Below are positions 45,135 through 53,855 of a stretch of 64,000 nucleotides of DNA, piece after piece. The stretch lies in contig JAUZPL010000013.1 in assembly GCA_030705955.1 (NCBI GenBank), positions 1-64,000 on the forward strand, given 5' to 3'. Source of the DNA: Bacillota bacterium (GTDB lineage Bacteria; Bacillota; Bacilli; Bacillales; Cytobacillaceae). The position numbers and the translations under genes are program-made. The notes beneath the pieces were generated by a model, which was not told where the DNA came from, did not search any database, and was given only the letters and a program-made list of their open reading frames with translations. Position 1 is the stretch's first letter; each line of letters begins with the position of its first letter.

Positions 45135-45951
45135 AAAATGGCTCAAAACACCTAAAGCCTATGTGGCATTTGCAATGATTGTATATCTGCTTATTGCCTC
45201 AATAGGGTATAAAAATGCATTAGGAATAAAAAATGGCTTAGTTGCCGTTATTGCCTCAGTTATCGTGGATATATTTATGAACATGATAAAAAAAAGAAAA
45301 TGGACTATACCTGATGGAGCTATTATTACAGGGCTCATCATTTCACTTATATTGAGTACTGCTACCTCTTTAGCCGTTATTGCAGGAACTGCAGTAATAG
45401 CCATATTATCAAAACACATTATCGTGTATAAGAAAAAACCAATATTTAATCCTGCAGCATTTGGTTTACTGTTATCCGTCTTAATTTTTCAAACAGGACA
45501 AAGCTGGTGGGGGGCATTTGGTGATCTTCCCGCTTGGACCATTTTGTTTCTTTTAATAGGTGGATATCTGCTTACTAATCGTATTAATAAATTTGTTCAA
45601 GTTTTTACCTTTCTTGGAACATCCTTTTTGCTATTAGTTTTAATGGCACATTTTAATATTGGTGATGCAATGGATGCATTTCGGCCGCCCTTTATAAATG
45701 CAACACTATTTTTTGGCTTTTTTATGCTCACCGATCCACCAACTTCACCAGGTAAAAATGGTGATCAATTGATTTTTGGTTTACTTACTGCTGCAATTGG
45801 AACAATCATTTATGCGCTATTTGGCGGATTAATATATTTATTTATTGGATTGTGTTTTGGAAATCTATATTCTTATCTTAAGAAAAGATCTACCTCTAAG
45901 GTTGCACTGAGTCGATCAAGTATGAAAAAAACCCAAAGAAGTCTAAGTTAA
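45124..45951 (+). CDS. RnfD/NqrB-like membrane electron-transfer subunit
   Basis: About 275 residues with eight or nine hydrophobic segments. The family signature FFMLTDPPTSPGKNGDQLIFG is at about 195-220, with IFNPAAFGLLLSVL in the middle. It is shorter than RnfD or NqrB (usually about 350 residues or more) and no other Rnf/Nqr subunit gene is in the window. The TTG at 45124 is chosen because GGAGGT lies seven bases upstream; it overlaps the apbE stop by 11 bases. It probably passes electrons across the membrane to the flavinylated protein at 43617 (inference from the cassette). Confidence 0.85.
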   Translation: MTFKKWLKTPKAYVAFAMIVYLLIASIGYKNALGIKNGLVAVIASVIVDIFMNMIKKRKWTIPDGAIITGLIISLILSTATSLAVIAGTAVIAILSKHIIVYKKKPIFNPAAFGLLLSVLIFQTGQSWWGAFGDLPAWTILFLLIGGYLLTNRINKFVQVFTFLGTSFLLLVLMAHFNIGDAMDAFRPPFINATLFFGFFMLTDPPTSPGKNGDQLIFGLLTAAIGTIIYALFGGLIYLFIGLCFGNLYSYLKKRSTSKVALSRSSMKKTQRSLS

Positions 45952-45992
45952 GACACAAATTTGTCACTTTTATAACATGTAGACATAAAAGG

Positions 45993-46031
45993 GGTTGCTC
46001 TAACGTAGGAGCAACTTCTTTTAGTTTTTTG
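45993..46031 (+). terminator. Intrinsic terminator after flavinylation cassette 1
   Basis: GTTGCTC - TAACGTAG - GAGCAAC is followed by a T-rich tract. Confidence 0.8.
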
Positions 46032-46133
46032 AATCTGCAATTAATTTCTAAAATCTGTGCAATGAACTATAGCAAGTATTTCTGATTTAAAATATAATTA
46101 AATTACTTATATGTTTTCAACTCGAGGTGTCAA

Positions 46134-46697
46134 ATGAAGCTAGGAAATAGAAAGTATAATTTTTTCGAGAAAATTGGTAGGACATTTAAACTGAATTTTA
46201 TTAAACTTTTTCGCTCTCCTGGCGGAGCTAAAAAAGTTTCTTTAGGTTTTGCCATTGGATTTGGATTGGAAATGTTAGTTATTTCAACTGCGTCTCTCAT
46301 TTATATTTTGTTTATACCAATTGTACGTTTATCCAAAGGTTCATTGCCTGCATCTATTATTGGGAATGTAATTGGAAAGTTATCCTTTCTCCCAATCTTC
46401 CTTTTACCTTTTGCAAGGAAGATTGGGAAGATTATTCTACCCATGAGAGTCAGGGTAGGACATAATGTTCCTTTTTCATTTCAAAATTTAATGCATGGTG
46501 ATTTTCATGGCTTATTAAGTCTCCTTCATGGAGGATTACATGTATTAATCGGAATGACTATTTTTGGCTTTGTTTTCGGAGTTATTGCGTACTTTGTCGT
46601 TCATTATTTTTACGAAAGGGAAAGAGTAAAAAGATTAAACAGAAGGCGCATGAAAGAAACGATACGGAAAAATGTAGTAAGTAAGACACTTCGGTAA
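46134..46697 (+). CDS. DUF2062-domain membrane protein
   Basis: A 187-residue protein with three or four hydrophobic segments. The DUF2062 pattern is visible: KLFRSPGGAKKVSLGFAIGFGLEM, then GSLPASIIGNVIGKLSFLPIF. The C-terminus is a positively charged tail (RERVKRLNRRRMKETIRKN). The function of the family is unknown. It is a single transcription unit. No strong ribosome binding site is visible beyond GAGGTG before the ATG. Confidence 0.82.
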   Translation: MKLGNRKYNFFEKIGRTFKLNFIKLFRSPGGAKKVSLGFAIGFGLEMLVISTASLIYILFIPIVRLSKGSLPASIIGNVIGKLSFLPIFLLPFARKIGKIILPMRVRVGHNVPFSFQNLMHGDFHGLLSLLHGGLHVLIGMTIFGFVFGVIAYFVVHYFYERERVKRLNRRRMKETIRKNVVSKTLR

Positions 46698-46819
46698 TTT
46701 TAATTTGTATCTATCCATTCTAAAGCGTATAAAATAAGGCATTGGGTGTAAAAACTTGTAAAATACCAGGTTTTTCCAATGAATATACCTATAGATGATG
46801 ATAATAAATGGAGGCACTC

Positions 46820-47296
46820 ATGTTAACTTTTGAAGAAAAACTTGCAATAATTGAAACATTTCCAGAACTGGAACGGAAAAATGTATCCCTTGGCCGTGTA
46901 AATTATCAAATTAAAAACAGTGAGTTAGACAAAAAGAACGTTGTTTATCACCTTCATCCAAATGGAAATGGGTTTGTATATGCAGGGCGTATACCAAATG
47001 TTCAGTCTGATGAAAAAGGAATGGTCAATATCCGTGATTTATCGGCAAAGGATTTACACCATTTAATAAAGGAATCCATTATTAGCTTGTCTTCTCCTGA
47101 GAAAACAGTCGCTGAGACCGCAATCATTGGGGATAATGAAGAAGAGCGTTGGGTAAATGATGAGAATCAAATTCTTCTTTTGTTAAATGAAGATGAAGTA
47201 TGGAATATCTATTATGGATTAAATCTAGAAGAAACATTTGGTACCTATGAAGAGGCCGAAATGTTTTTAGTTGATGAAGGCTTTAGACGATTTTAA
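46820..47296 (+). CDS. Conserved hypothetical protein
   Basis: A soluble, acidic protein of about 158 residues starting MLTFEEKLAIIETFPELERK. I do not recognise the family. The ATG at 46820 follows TGGAGG by six bases; an ATG at 46808 is part of that site. No signal peptide, membrane segment or metal motif is seen. The C-terminal third, WNIYYGLNLEETFGTYEEAE, looks like a small alpha/beta element. A terminator follows immediately, so it is monocistronic. Confidence 0.75.
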   Translation: MLTFEEKLAIIETFPELERKNVSLGRVNYQIKNSELDKKNVVYHLHPNGNGFVYAGRIPNVQSDEKGMVNIRDLSAKDLHHLIKESIISLSSPEKTVAETAIIGDNEEERWVNDENQILLLLNEDEVWNIYYGLNLEETFGTYEEAEMFLVDEGFRRF

Positions 47297-47302
47297 TAGC
47301 GA

Positions 47303-47338
47303 TAAAAACACTGGTGATTTATAATCAGTGTTTTTTTA
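47303..47338 (+). terminator. Intrinsic terminator after hypothetical gene
   Basis: AAAAACACTG and CAGTGTTTTTTT enclose a 12-base loop. Confidence 0.85.
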
Positions 47339-47424
47339 TTTTAATTCATCATGTAATATAAAAAGAATTAATATCACTTCAACTGTGAATACTATCTTTA
47401 CTATTTAGTAAAGGAGTATGTGGT

Positions 47425-47625
47425 TTGAAAATAGTCATTTTTCTATTAGCAGTAATTCCCTTTGTCGCTCAATTGTTAATGATACCATTAGTGAATCATA
47501 TTAATCCCATTATTATGGGTTTTCCACTCTTTCACTTTTGGCTGCTTATTTGGATGATTCTAACTCCAATTTTCACCTTTGGCATCTATTTGATACAAAA
47601 ATCAAATGGGGGGTTTAAAGAATGA
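47425..47625 (+). CDS. DUF3311 small membrane protein (YhjC-like)
   Basis: A 66-residue protein with two membrane segments (MKIVIFLLAVIPFVAQLLMI and FPLFHFWLLIWMILTPIFTF), typical of DUF3311. The TTG start has AAGGAG eight bases upstream. Its stop overlaps the ATG of the sodium:solute symporter, so both are translationally coupled. In B. subtilis the yhjC-yhjB pair has the same layout. It probably is an accessory subunit of the symporter (inference). Confidence 0.85.
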   Translation: MKIVIFLLAVIPFVAQLLMIPLVNHINPIIMGFPLFHFWLLIWMILTPIFTFGIYLIQKSNGGFKE

Positions 47626-49085
47626 AGGGGAATTTTACTGCCTTAATCATTACGACTGTTATTGTACTAGCTGTTATTTTTATTGGTTTTTTGGCTGGAC
47701 GTAATAAATCATCTAGAAGTTCTGTTGAAGAATGGTCTGTTGGGGGACGACGTCTAGGAGCCTTTTTTATTTGGTTCTTAATTGGAGCTGATATTTACAC
47801 TGCCTATACATTCTTAGGATTGACAAGTACTGCATTCAAAGGAGGAAGTATAGCGTTTTTTGCCACTCCATATGTGATCTTGGCTTATCCCATTGCCTAT
47901 TTCTTCCTGCCTAAAATTTGGTCTGTAGCAAAGGAACATCATTTTATGACCCTTGCTGATTATATAAAAGGGCGTTTTGATAGCAAGCTTTTTTCAACAT
48001 TAATAGCAATTGATGGTGTCCTCATGCTGATCCCATATATAGATTTGCAATTAAGCGGTATTTTAGATACTGTAACTTTTGCAGGGACAGGCTATGTAAA
48101 TGTCACCTTTGTAGTTATTGTCTCTTTTCTGTTGGTTGCTTTTTATACCTTTTTTAGTGGAATTAAGGCGCCAACATATACGGCAATCATTAAAGATATT
48201 CTGGTTTGGATCATTATGCTGATTTTAGTGGTATCTCTTCCAATTATTCATTTTCATAGTTGGATTGGTATGATACATACAGCTGCACATAAGGTACCGC
48301 AATTGCTGACATTGCCTACCACAGGACCAAAAGGGATACCATGGTTTTCATCTGCAGCATTCATTTCGGCACTTGCGCTATTCATGTGGCCGCATACAGC
48401 AACTGGTGTTTTTAGTTCGAGAGATGCTAATTCATTGAGAAAAAACTCAATTGTTCTTCCTTTCTATAACATTGTTTTAATGCTTGTAACATTCCTTGGG
48501 ATAGCTGCTTTTCTTGTCATTCCTAGTGATACAAACCCAAGGGTTGCTTTTCTTACATTAATCCATAATTCATATGGTGGTGTAATGCAGGGTCTTGCTT
48601 ATTCAACTATTGCCTTAGCATCACTAGTTCCATGCTCAATTATGGCAATAGGAGCATCAAACTTATTTGCTAATAATATTTATCGGGACCTTATTAATCC
48701 TAAAGCGTCATCAGGGAGATTAACGATTGTTACACGCTATATGGTGTTTGTTGTTATAGGTATGGCTTTGTTATTTGGATTGCTTTTCCCAAGTGCCTTA
48801 ATATCCTTACAATTAATGGGGGTTTCTGGAATTGTTCAAACCTTCCCAGCTATTGTATTTAGTCTTTATTGGCGGAATCTCTCTAAGGAAGCAGCATTAA
48901 CTGGTTTTATTGCGGGAATGCTAACGATATTTTATGTGTATTCAACAGGTAATTCATACGGTTTCTATGAAGGATTCCTAGGATTAGTCGTTAATATCAT
49001 AATCCTTCTGATATTAAATCCAATGTTCTCCAGTAAGGCGAAAAATCGTAGCAATGATGTAATGAAAACTTTATTTAGTAAATAA
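47622..49085 (+). CDS. Sodium:solute symporter (YhjB/MctP-like)
   Basis: A 487-residue SSF transporter with thirteen predicted hydrophobic segments. Signatures are GRNKSSRSSVEEWSVGGRRL just after the first helix and GADIYTAYTFLGLTSTAF at helix 2. FYTFFSGIKAPTYTAIIKDI is at the conserved mid-region, and ALASLVPCSIMAIGASNLFA aligns with the sodium-site helix. It overlaps the DUF3311 gene by 4 bases. The substrate may be a monocarboxylate, by relation to MctP-like proteins; this is not fixed by sequence. Confidence 0.87.
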   Translation: MKGNFTALIITTVIVLAVIFIGFLAGRNKSSRSSVEEWSVGGRRLGAFFIWFLIGADIYTAYTFLGLTSTAFKGGSIAFFATPYVILAYPIAYFFLPKIWSVAKEHHFMTLADYIKGRFDSKLFSTLIAIDGVLMLIPYIDLQLSGILDTVTFAGTGYVNVTFVVIVSFLLVAFYTFFSGIKAPTYTAIIKDILVWIIMLILVVSLPIIHFHSWIGMIHTAAHKVPQLLTLPTTGPKGIPWFSSAAFISALALFMWPHTATGVFSSRDANSLRKNSIVLPFYNIVLMLVTFLGIAAFLVIPSDTNPRVAFLTLIHNSYGGVMQGLAYSTIALASLVPCSIMAIGASNLFANNIYRDLINPKASSGRLTIVTRYMVFVVIGMALLFGLLFPSALISLQLMGVSGIVQTFPAIVFSLYWRNLSKEAALTGFIAGMLTIFYVYSTGNSYGFYEGFLGLVVNIIILLILNPMFSSKAKNRSNDVMKTLFSK

Positions 49086-49103
49086 TTGATCATCATCATT
49101 TTG

Positions 49104-49138
49104 AAAAATAGTCATCTTTTGAGATGGCTATTTTTTTA
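49104..49138 (+). terminator. Intrinsic terminator after symporter gene
   Basis: AATAGTCATC - TTTT - GAGATGGCTATT is followed by five T. Confidence 0.85.
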
Positions 49139-49235
49139 ACCTAATTGATTGTACTTTTTTCTAAGGCCGGCCATATTAATACAGCATTATCTTTAATGAT
49201 TGTTACGGCATCAATTTTGTGAAATTCGAAAAGAG

Positions 49236-49276
49236 GGGAGCCGCTTAAGCATTCTCTTTAGGTTTTGCGGCTCCCT
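49236..49276. terminator. Second hairpin in the 49086-49375 gap
   Basis: GGGAGCCGC and GCGGCTCCC pair across about 22 bases. No long T tract follows on the plus strand (TTGTAAATT), so termination is weak or serves the opposite strand. Confidence 0.5.
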
Positions 49277-49375
49277 TGTAAATTCACTTTTAGCCACTTG
49301 GGGATAAAAAATGCTATAATAAAAGTAGATAAACATTTAGGGCTCAATCATTGTGTCATAGGGGGTTCATAAAAA

Positions 49376-50797
49376 ATGAATAAAGAACTTAACAAGCCTG
49401 TTGAAATAATCATAAAAGATAAAAAGAAAATGGTAAAAGGAAAGGTAGTACGGACCGCCATTTATGCAAGAAGCAAAGTTCTCCATGTAAAGACAGTTGA
49501 GAAGGAAAATATTTATTTAATCCTTTTTAACAATGTTCTAATCTATGGAGATGTGATTGATGAAATTGCGGAAGGTTCATTCATCGATAAGGCATTTCGT
49601 GATGGAGTTGTCCTTGAAGAGTCCCACCCACTAATATCTCAACTAATCCCCAATCAGACGGTTTCTGTTCCAAGCCAAAATAAAGTGTTTTCCCAGCTTC
49701 AATCCCATTTTTCTCTTCAAGAAATTGCTTATATTGCCACTACATTGGATTCGTTTTTTGAGAAAGCTTTTTTAATAAAAGTTGTAGAAAATATTTATTT
49801 TCAATTTAGAAGAAACGGAAAGTTTATGAAAGCTTTTCAGGTTCTTCAAGTTTTAACTAACTATACTCCTCTTTTACAAACCATTACTGAACGTATGTCA
49901 TCAATTGACTTCAATTCATATCACCATTTTTATGACTCTTCGAACCTGCCGCTGCTTTATGAAAAGGACCCACTATTTGTTGAGCTTTATTGCTACAAAA
50001 ACCGTAAAAACCCTGATTTAAGACAATTTCTAGAAACAATTCTGCAGGCAGGACAGCACTTTGTAGAAATTATTGTATTGTGGCTGGAAAATATGAAAAT
50101 CAGTCCTATGGAAGAGACATTGGAGAAGTATACGAATGTTGCATTAAACTTTGTCACTATGAAAGAATGGATATTCATTTTAAGTCAATTAAAGATCAAT
50201 CCTTTTAGAGCCTTACCCGAGGCAAAGAGGGTGATAGAAGAAATGCTTGATGAAGGGAAATTTGAAATGGCAGCCTTATCATTATTGAATTTTCTAGATG
50301 ATCTTCCAGACTTTTATAATCCCATCCTAAATACGTTATGGGAAACCTTAAATCCTGAATTCATTGTTGAACACTTAGAACAATTTATTTTAGTGTTGAA
50401 AAGGCATGCTGACGAAGAAAACCATGAAAAATCTGAAACACAAATCTTTCAACTGATTGTAAGTTTGCTTCAAAGGTATGACTTAAAAACCGTTTACCAT
50501 AAACTTATACCACTACAAAAGGTGCTGCCACATTCTGTTGTCCTCAAAAAATTAAAATTGATGACAATGTTGTTAGAAGATCCTAATCAAATGATGGAAT
50601 TAGGGGATTATTATCATGAGCTTAAACAATATGATCAAGCTATTGAATGTTACTCGTGGGAGATGGAATTAAACCCTCAGGATCCAGAGCCTGTTAGAAA
50701 AATCTATAAAATGTATAATTTGAAGGGAATGGCAAAAGAATCTGCAGACTATCAAAAGGTTTTTATCCAATTAAAAGCAAATCAGGAATCAAGGTAA
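49376..50797 (+). CDS. TPR-containing hypothetical protein
   Basis: A 473-residue soluble protein. The N-terminal 90 residues are beta-rich (KPVEIIIKDKKKMVKGKVV, then KENIYLILFNNVLIYGDVI). The remainder is helical, ending in tetratricopeptide-like repeats (MMELGDYYHELKQYDQAIECY then EMELNPQDPEPVRKIYKMYN). No enzymatic motif is seen. TPR proteins usually scaffold protein interactions. I do not recognise a named family. GGGGG lies before the ATG with seven to eight bases spacing. Confidence 0.78.
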   Translation: MNKELNKPVEIIIKDKKKMVKGKVVRTAIYARSKVLHVKTVEKENIYLILFNNVLIYGDVIDEIAEGSFIDKAFRDGVVLEESHPLISQLIPNQTVSVPSQNKVFSQLQSHFSLQEIAYIATTLDSFFEKAFLIKVVENIYFQFRRNGKFMKAFQVLQVLTNYTPLLQTITERMSSIDFNSYHHFYDSSNLPLLYEKDPLFVELYCYKNRKNPDLRQFLETILQAGQHFVEIIVLWLENMKISPMEETLEKYTNVALNFVTMKEWIFILSQLKINPFRALPEAKRVIEEMLDEGKFEMAALSLLNFLDDLPDFYNPILNTLWETLNPEFIVEHLEQFILVLKRHADEENHEKSETQIFQLIVSLLQRYDLKTVYHKLIPLQKVLPHSVVLKKLKLMTMLLEDPNQMMELGDYYHELKQYDQAIECYSWEMELNPQDPEPVRKIYKMYNLKGMAKESADYQKVFIQLKANQESR

Positions 50798-50826
50798 AAT
50801 TGATGTGGTCCATAGTACTCTAATGC

Positions 50827-51141
50827 TTAGGCTTTACCAGATCTGATAAGCAAAATACCAATGGAAATAAGTGAAAAAAATAAAACAAGCACTAAAATCA
50901 TTGAAACAATGCACATAAACATGACTCCGAAGGAATGACTCAATTCATAATAATTCATCATGTTTTTGCATAAAGAGATAGCACCAAACAAAACAGGCAA
51001 TAAAAAGACGACAAATCCAAGGAAAACCCAACCTAAAACCATTTTCACTATTTTTTTCTTTTTGTCTTTTACTGGCCCAGCATTTGTAGATGGTACATTT
51101 TCGTTTATTTGTTGATTTACAGAGTTTTGAAAATTTTCCAT
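50827..51141 (-). CDS. Small DUF4190-like membrane protein, paralogue A
   Basis: A 104-residue protein with a polar N-terminus (about 30 residues, ending KDKKKKIVK) and two membrane helices. It shares VLGWVFLGFVVFLLPVLFGA and SHSFGVMFMCI with the protein at 52323 (VLGWMFVAVSFIFMPLLFGT and SRAHGIILMV). It lies on the minus strand, between a TPR gene and an SDR gene. GGGGTG precedes the ATG. Function unknown. Confidence 0.75.
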   Translation of the reverse strand: MENFQNSVNQQINENVPSTNAGPVKDKKKKIVKMVLGWVFLGFVVFLLPVLFGAISLCKNMMNYYELSHSFGVMFMCIVSMILVLVLFFSLISIGILLIRSGKA

Positions 51142-51365
51142 TTAACCCACCCCTTATTTCTAATTTAAAATTTTTAAAAAAATAAAAACCCTATTTACAT
51201 AGTATATATAGTTTATTCTAAATATACTAAATATTATGATAATTACTGAAAATATGTTAAAAAAGGGTAACAAGTACATGGTGAATATTAAAGGTAAATG
51301 AATAAATATATTTTGTGTTTCATGTATAATTGACTCTATAAATATATTGAATGGGAAGTGTTAGA

Positions 51366-52265
51366 ATGGTAGCACAAGATTTAAATGGAAAGAGAATTAT
51401 TATCACAGGGGCAAATAGTGGAATTGGATTTGAAGCAGCAAAGGCTTTGACTCAAAAAGGAGCAGAAGTGATTATTGCAGTTCGTAACATACAAAAAGGG
51501 AAGGTTGCTTGTGATTCTATAAAAGATGAAAATCCAAAAGCGGAGATCATGGTAATGGAACTGAATCTTGCAGATTTAACAAGTGTAAGAGATTTTGCCA
51601 CCAATATAATCAATCAATTTAACAACTTAGATATTTTAATTAATAATGCAGGTGTAATGATTCCTCCTTATTCGAAAACAAAGGATGGTTTTGAACTACA
51701 ATTTGGTACGAATCATCTTGGCCACTTTGCTTTAACAGGGTTATTGCTACCGCTACTTAAGAAGACACCAAATTCTCGTGTTGTAACACTTAGCAGTCTA
51801 GCCCATAGAGGTGCCTCCATTTACTTTGATAATTTAGATGGATCGAAAGGGTATAAAGCAATGAAGTTTTACGGACAAAGCAAGCTCGCAAATTTATTGT
51901 TTGCTAAAGAATTTGATAATCGATTAAAACAAAACGGTATAACAACATTAAGTATAGCTTGTCATCCAGGTATTTCTTCAACAAATTTATTTAAATTTGG
52001 TAAAAAAGATACACCAAAATTTATGAGAGCCTTAATGAAGGTTTTATTCCAACCAGCTGATAAAGGGGCTCTTCCGACTATTTATGCAGCTACTGAAACA
52101 AGTTTAAAAGGCGGAGAATATATTGGTCCTGATGGAAGAGGAAACCGTAAAGGGAACCCAACGATTGAAACGCCTTCCTCCGGTGTCTATAATATTGAAA
52201 CAATGAAAAAGCTATGGGATGTTTCGGAGAAATTAACGGGTGTTTCATTTGATTTTTTGCAGTAA
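51366..52265 (+). CDS. Short-chain dehydrogenase/reductase (retinol-dehydrogenase-like)
   Basis: About 299 residues. The cofactor motif is TGANSGIGFEAAKAL (about 14-28), NNAGVMIPPYS gives the NNAG motif, the serine is in VVTLSSLAHRG, and the catalytic pair is YGQSKLANLLFAKE (Tyr and Lys four apart). This pattern fits the classical SDRs related to retinol dehydrogenase and WW-domain oxidoreductase. NADP is likely because of the basic residue pattern after the second strand, but this is a guess. The ATG at 51366 has GGAAGTG upstream; an ATG at 51351 would be too far. The substrate is unknown. Confidence 0.88.
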   Translation: MVAQDLNGKRIIITGANSGIGFEAAKALTQKGAEVIIAVRNIQKGKVACDSIKDENPKAEIMVMELNLADLTSVRDFATNIINQFNNLDILINNAGVMIPPYSKTKDGFELQFGTNHLGHFALTGLLLPLLKKTPNSRVVTLSSLAHRGASIYFDNLDGSKGYKAMKFYGQSKLANLLFAKEFDNRLKQNGITTLSIACHPGISSTNLFKFGKKDTPKFMRALMKVLFQPADKGALPTIYAATETSLKGGEYIGPDGRGNRKGNPTIETPSSGVYNIETMKKLWDVSEKLTGVSFDFLQ

Positions 52266-52275
52266 ATGATAAGTG

Positions 52276-52324
52276 AAAAAAAATACCTGACCCCAAAAAG
52301 TAATGGAGGTCAGGTATTTTTTTT
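52276..52324 (+). repeat. Dispersed CCTGACCCC repeat, copy 5 (terminator-like)
   Basis: AAAATACCTGACCCC and GGAGGTCAGGTATTTT flank a short loop and continue into T on the plus strand. The core matches the repeat family but the outer bases are A/T. It lies between the convergent SDR gene and the small membrane-protein gene and should terminate both. Confidence 0.8.
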
Positions 52325-52625
52325 ATATGAACATGGTACCCGTAACGAATAAACTTAAAAGTGAACCAAGCACTAATCCAGTAAATGAAAAGACCATTAA
52401 AATGATTCCATGGGCCCGGCTTCTATCTAAATACGTCATTATGCTCATACAAAATGCAACTGTACCAAAAAGTAATGGCATGAAAATAAATGAAACAGCG
52501 ACAAACATCCAACCTAATACAACATAAGTTAAACCTTTATTTTGTTTTGATTCAGTTGAAACAACTGTAATTCCATTTTCGTAAATCGATTGATTTTGTA
52601 ATTCCAATTCAATCACTCCAGTCAA
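52323..52625 (-). CDS. Small DUF4190-like membrane protein, paralogue B
   Basis: A 100-residue protein with a polar N-terminus and two membrane segments, VVLGWMFVAVSFIFMPLLFG and a long C-terminal helix pair. It is clearly related to the protein at 50827, and the two flank the SDR gene. Its stop lies at the repeat of 52276-52324. Function unknown; both are perhaps stress or envelope proteins (inference). Confidence 0.72.
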   Translation of the reverse strand: MTGVIELELQNQSIYENGITVVSTESKQNKGLTYVVLGWMFVAVSFIFMPLLFGTVAFCMSIMTYLDRSRAHGIILMVFSFTGLVLGSLLSLFVTGTMFI

Positions 52626-52853
52626 AAGAATTTAATTTTTTTGCTAAATGCTTAACTAAATTCAAAAGGCGTGTGCGAAGTGTTAAAGATTCCTCCAATC
52701 ATATGAATGAAAGTAAGAATGAAGGAAGGTAGACAAGTATACAATAGATTAATTTGAATTTATTGAATATTTTATTAATTATAGTAATTTTACCATATTA
52801 TTCAAAATAATCAAGTGAAATACTTTCTCAAAAGATACCTAATTTTACAAATA

Positions 52854-52889
52854 AAAAAATCCAAGCTTTTCTTTAGAGCTTGGATTTTT
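52854..52889 (-). terminator. Intrinsic terminator after ABC permease pair
   Basis: AAAAATCCAAGCTTT / AGAGCTTGGATTTTT forms a long stem with T runs on both strands, placed 15 bp after the end of the minus-strand permease at 52905. Confidence 0.88.
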
Positions 52890-52904
52890 GCTTGTTTGTT
52901 CCAT

Positions 52905-53855
52905 TTAAAAGTGCTGCTTTCTTTTACGAAATAAGAATGGTTTTCTTTCAACAATTAAACCTTTATGCTTTTTTAAATGATATTCTAGGATCCCTTCTCC
53001 TAAGGATACAAAGGACAGCATGGATAAAGTAATAAAAAGGGATCCAAATAATGGTACCCATGGAAAGGCATCAAAATCTATCAAAACATCAAATAAGAAC
53101 ATCGGCCAGACAAGAGCAGTGTTATCGATTGCATAGGCTGGGCTGCCTTGTTGAGAAAGAGCTTGGGAGATGAAAATTCCGAAAATCCCCAATTGGCCTA
53201 ATAAAAATAGCATACTTCCTAAATGCTGAACAAAATATGCTACCCATTGAGGATAACAACTCGGCCAATAATACCGTTTCCAAAGGCCATATGGTTTTGA
53301 TCCTGCGACAAGGCCAGCCTCATAATAGGTGGTATTTTGAATCAGCTTTACCCCTTTGTAAACCACATCTCCAACCTTTCCTAATTCGAAAATAATAAGA
53401 AAACTCACCATCCAGTTGCCTCTATGGGGGGGAAAAATAAAAAAAGGGATGGTTGAAACGATAATGACGTAAAAAAAGATTGGTAATCTAGAAAATAAGT
53501 AATTCCAACCCTGTAGAAGAAAACTAAAAAAGGGTATATGGGCCGCTGCCACGCCAAAAGGAATAGCAAGAATAAAGGTAACAAATGAAATAACAAAAAC
53601 AGTAGTTAATGTTTCACGTGTCCCCATAATTAATGCACTATATATGTCTCTCCCTTTTTTATCCGACCCTAAAATAAAATCTTTATTTGGTGGATAGGGA
53701 GGCAGGATAAAATCCAAATTACTTTTTGGTCCTACAACATAACTGTGAGGTGTAACGTGTGAATCCACTTTAGGTAAATATGGTCCAAAAATAAAAAAGA
53801 TAGCGAAAATACTACAGCCGATAATGCCAATCCATAAAGAAGGGATCTTTTTCAT
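52905..53855 (-). CDS. ABC transporter permease, DppC/OppC type
   Basis: A 316-residue permease. The N-terminal helix is followed by an extracellular segment (HVTPHSYVVGPKSNLDFILP) and the OppC-like GSDKKGRDIYSALIMGTRETL. The ATPase-contact EAA-like loop is EAGLVAGSKPYGLWKRYYWP. It overlaps its partner by four bases. No ATPase or solute-binding protein gene is adjacent. Confidence 0.84.
   Translation of the reverse strand: MKKIPSLWIGIIGCSIFAIFFIFGPYLPKVDSHVTPHSYVVGPKSNLDFILPPYPPNKDFILGSDKKGRDIYSALIMGTRETLTTVFVISFVTFILAIPFGVAAAHIPFFSFLLQGWNYLFSRLPIFFYVIIVSTIPFFIFPPHRGNWMVSFLIIFELGKVGDVVYKGVKLIQNTTYYEAGLVAGSKPYGLWKRYYWPSCYPQWVAYFVQHLGSMLFLLGQLGIFGIFISQALSQQGSPAYAIDNTALVWPMFLFDVLIDFDAFPWVPLFGSLFITLSMLSFVSLGEGILEYHLKKHKGLIVERKPFLFRKRKQHF

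Noticed and set aside
49139-49250. Minus-strand open stretch reading GSPLFEFHKIDAVTIIKDNA, possible gene fragment
   Set aside because: Only about 37 codons without a start or ribosome binding site, and it overlaps a hairpin. It could be a remnant but cannot be supported.
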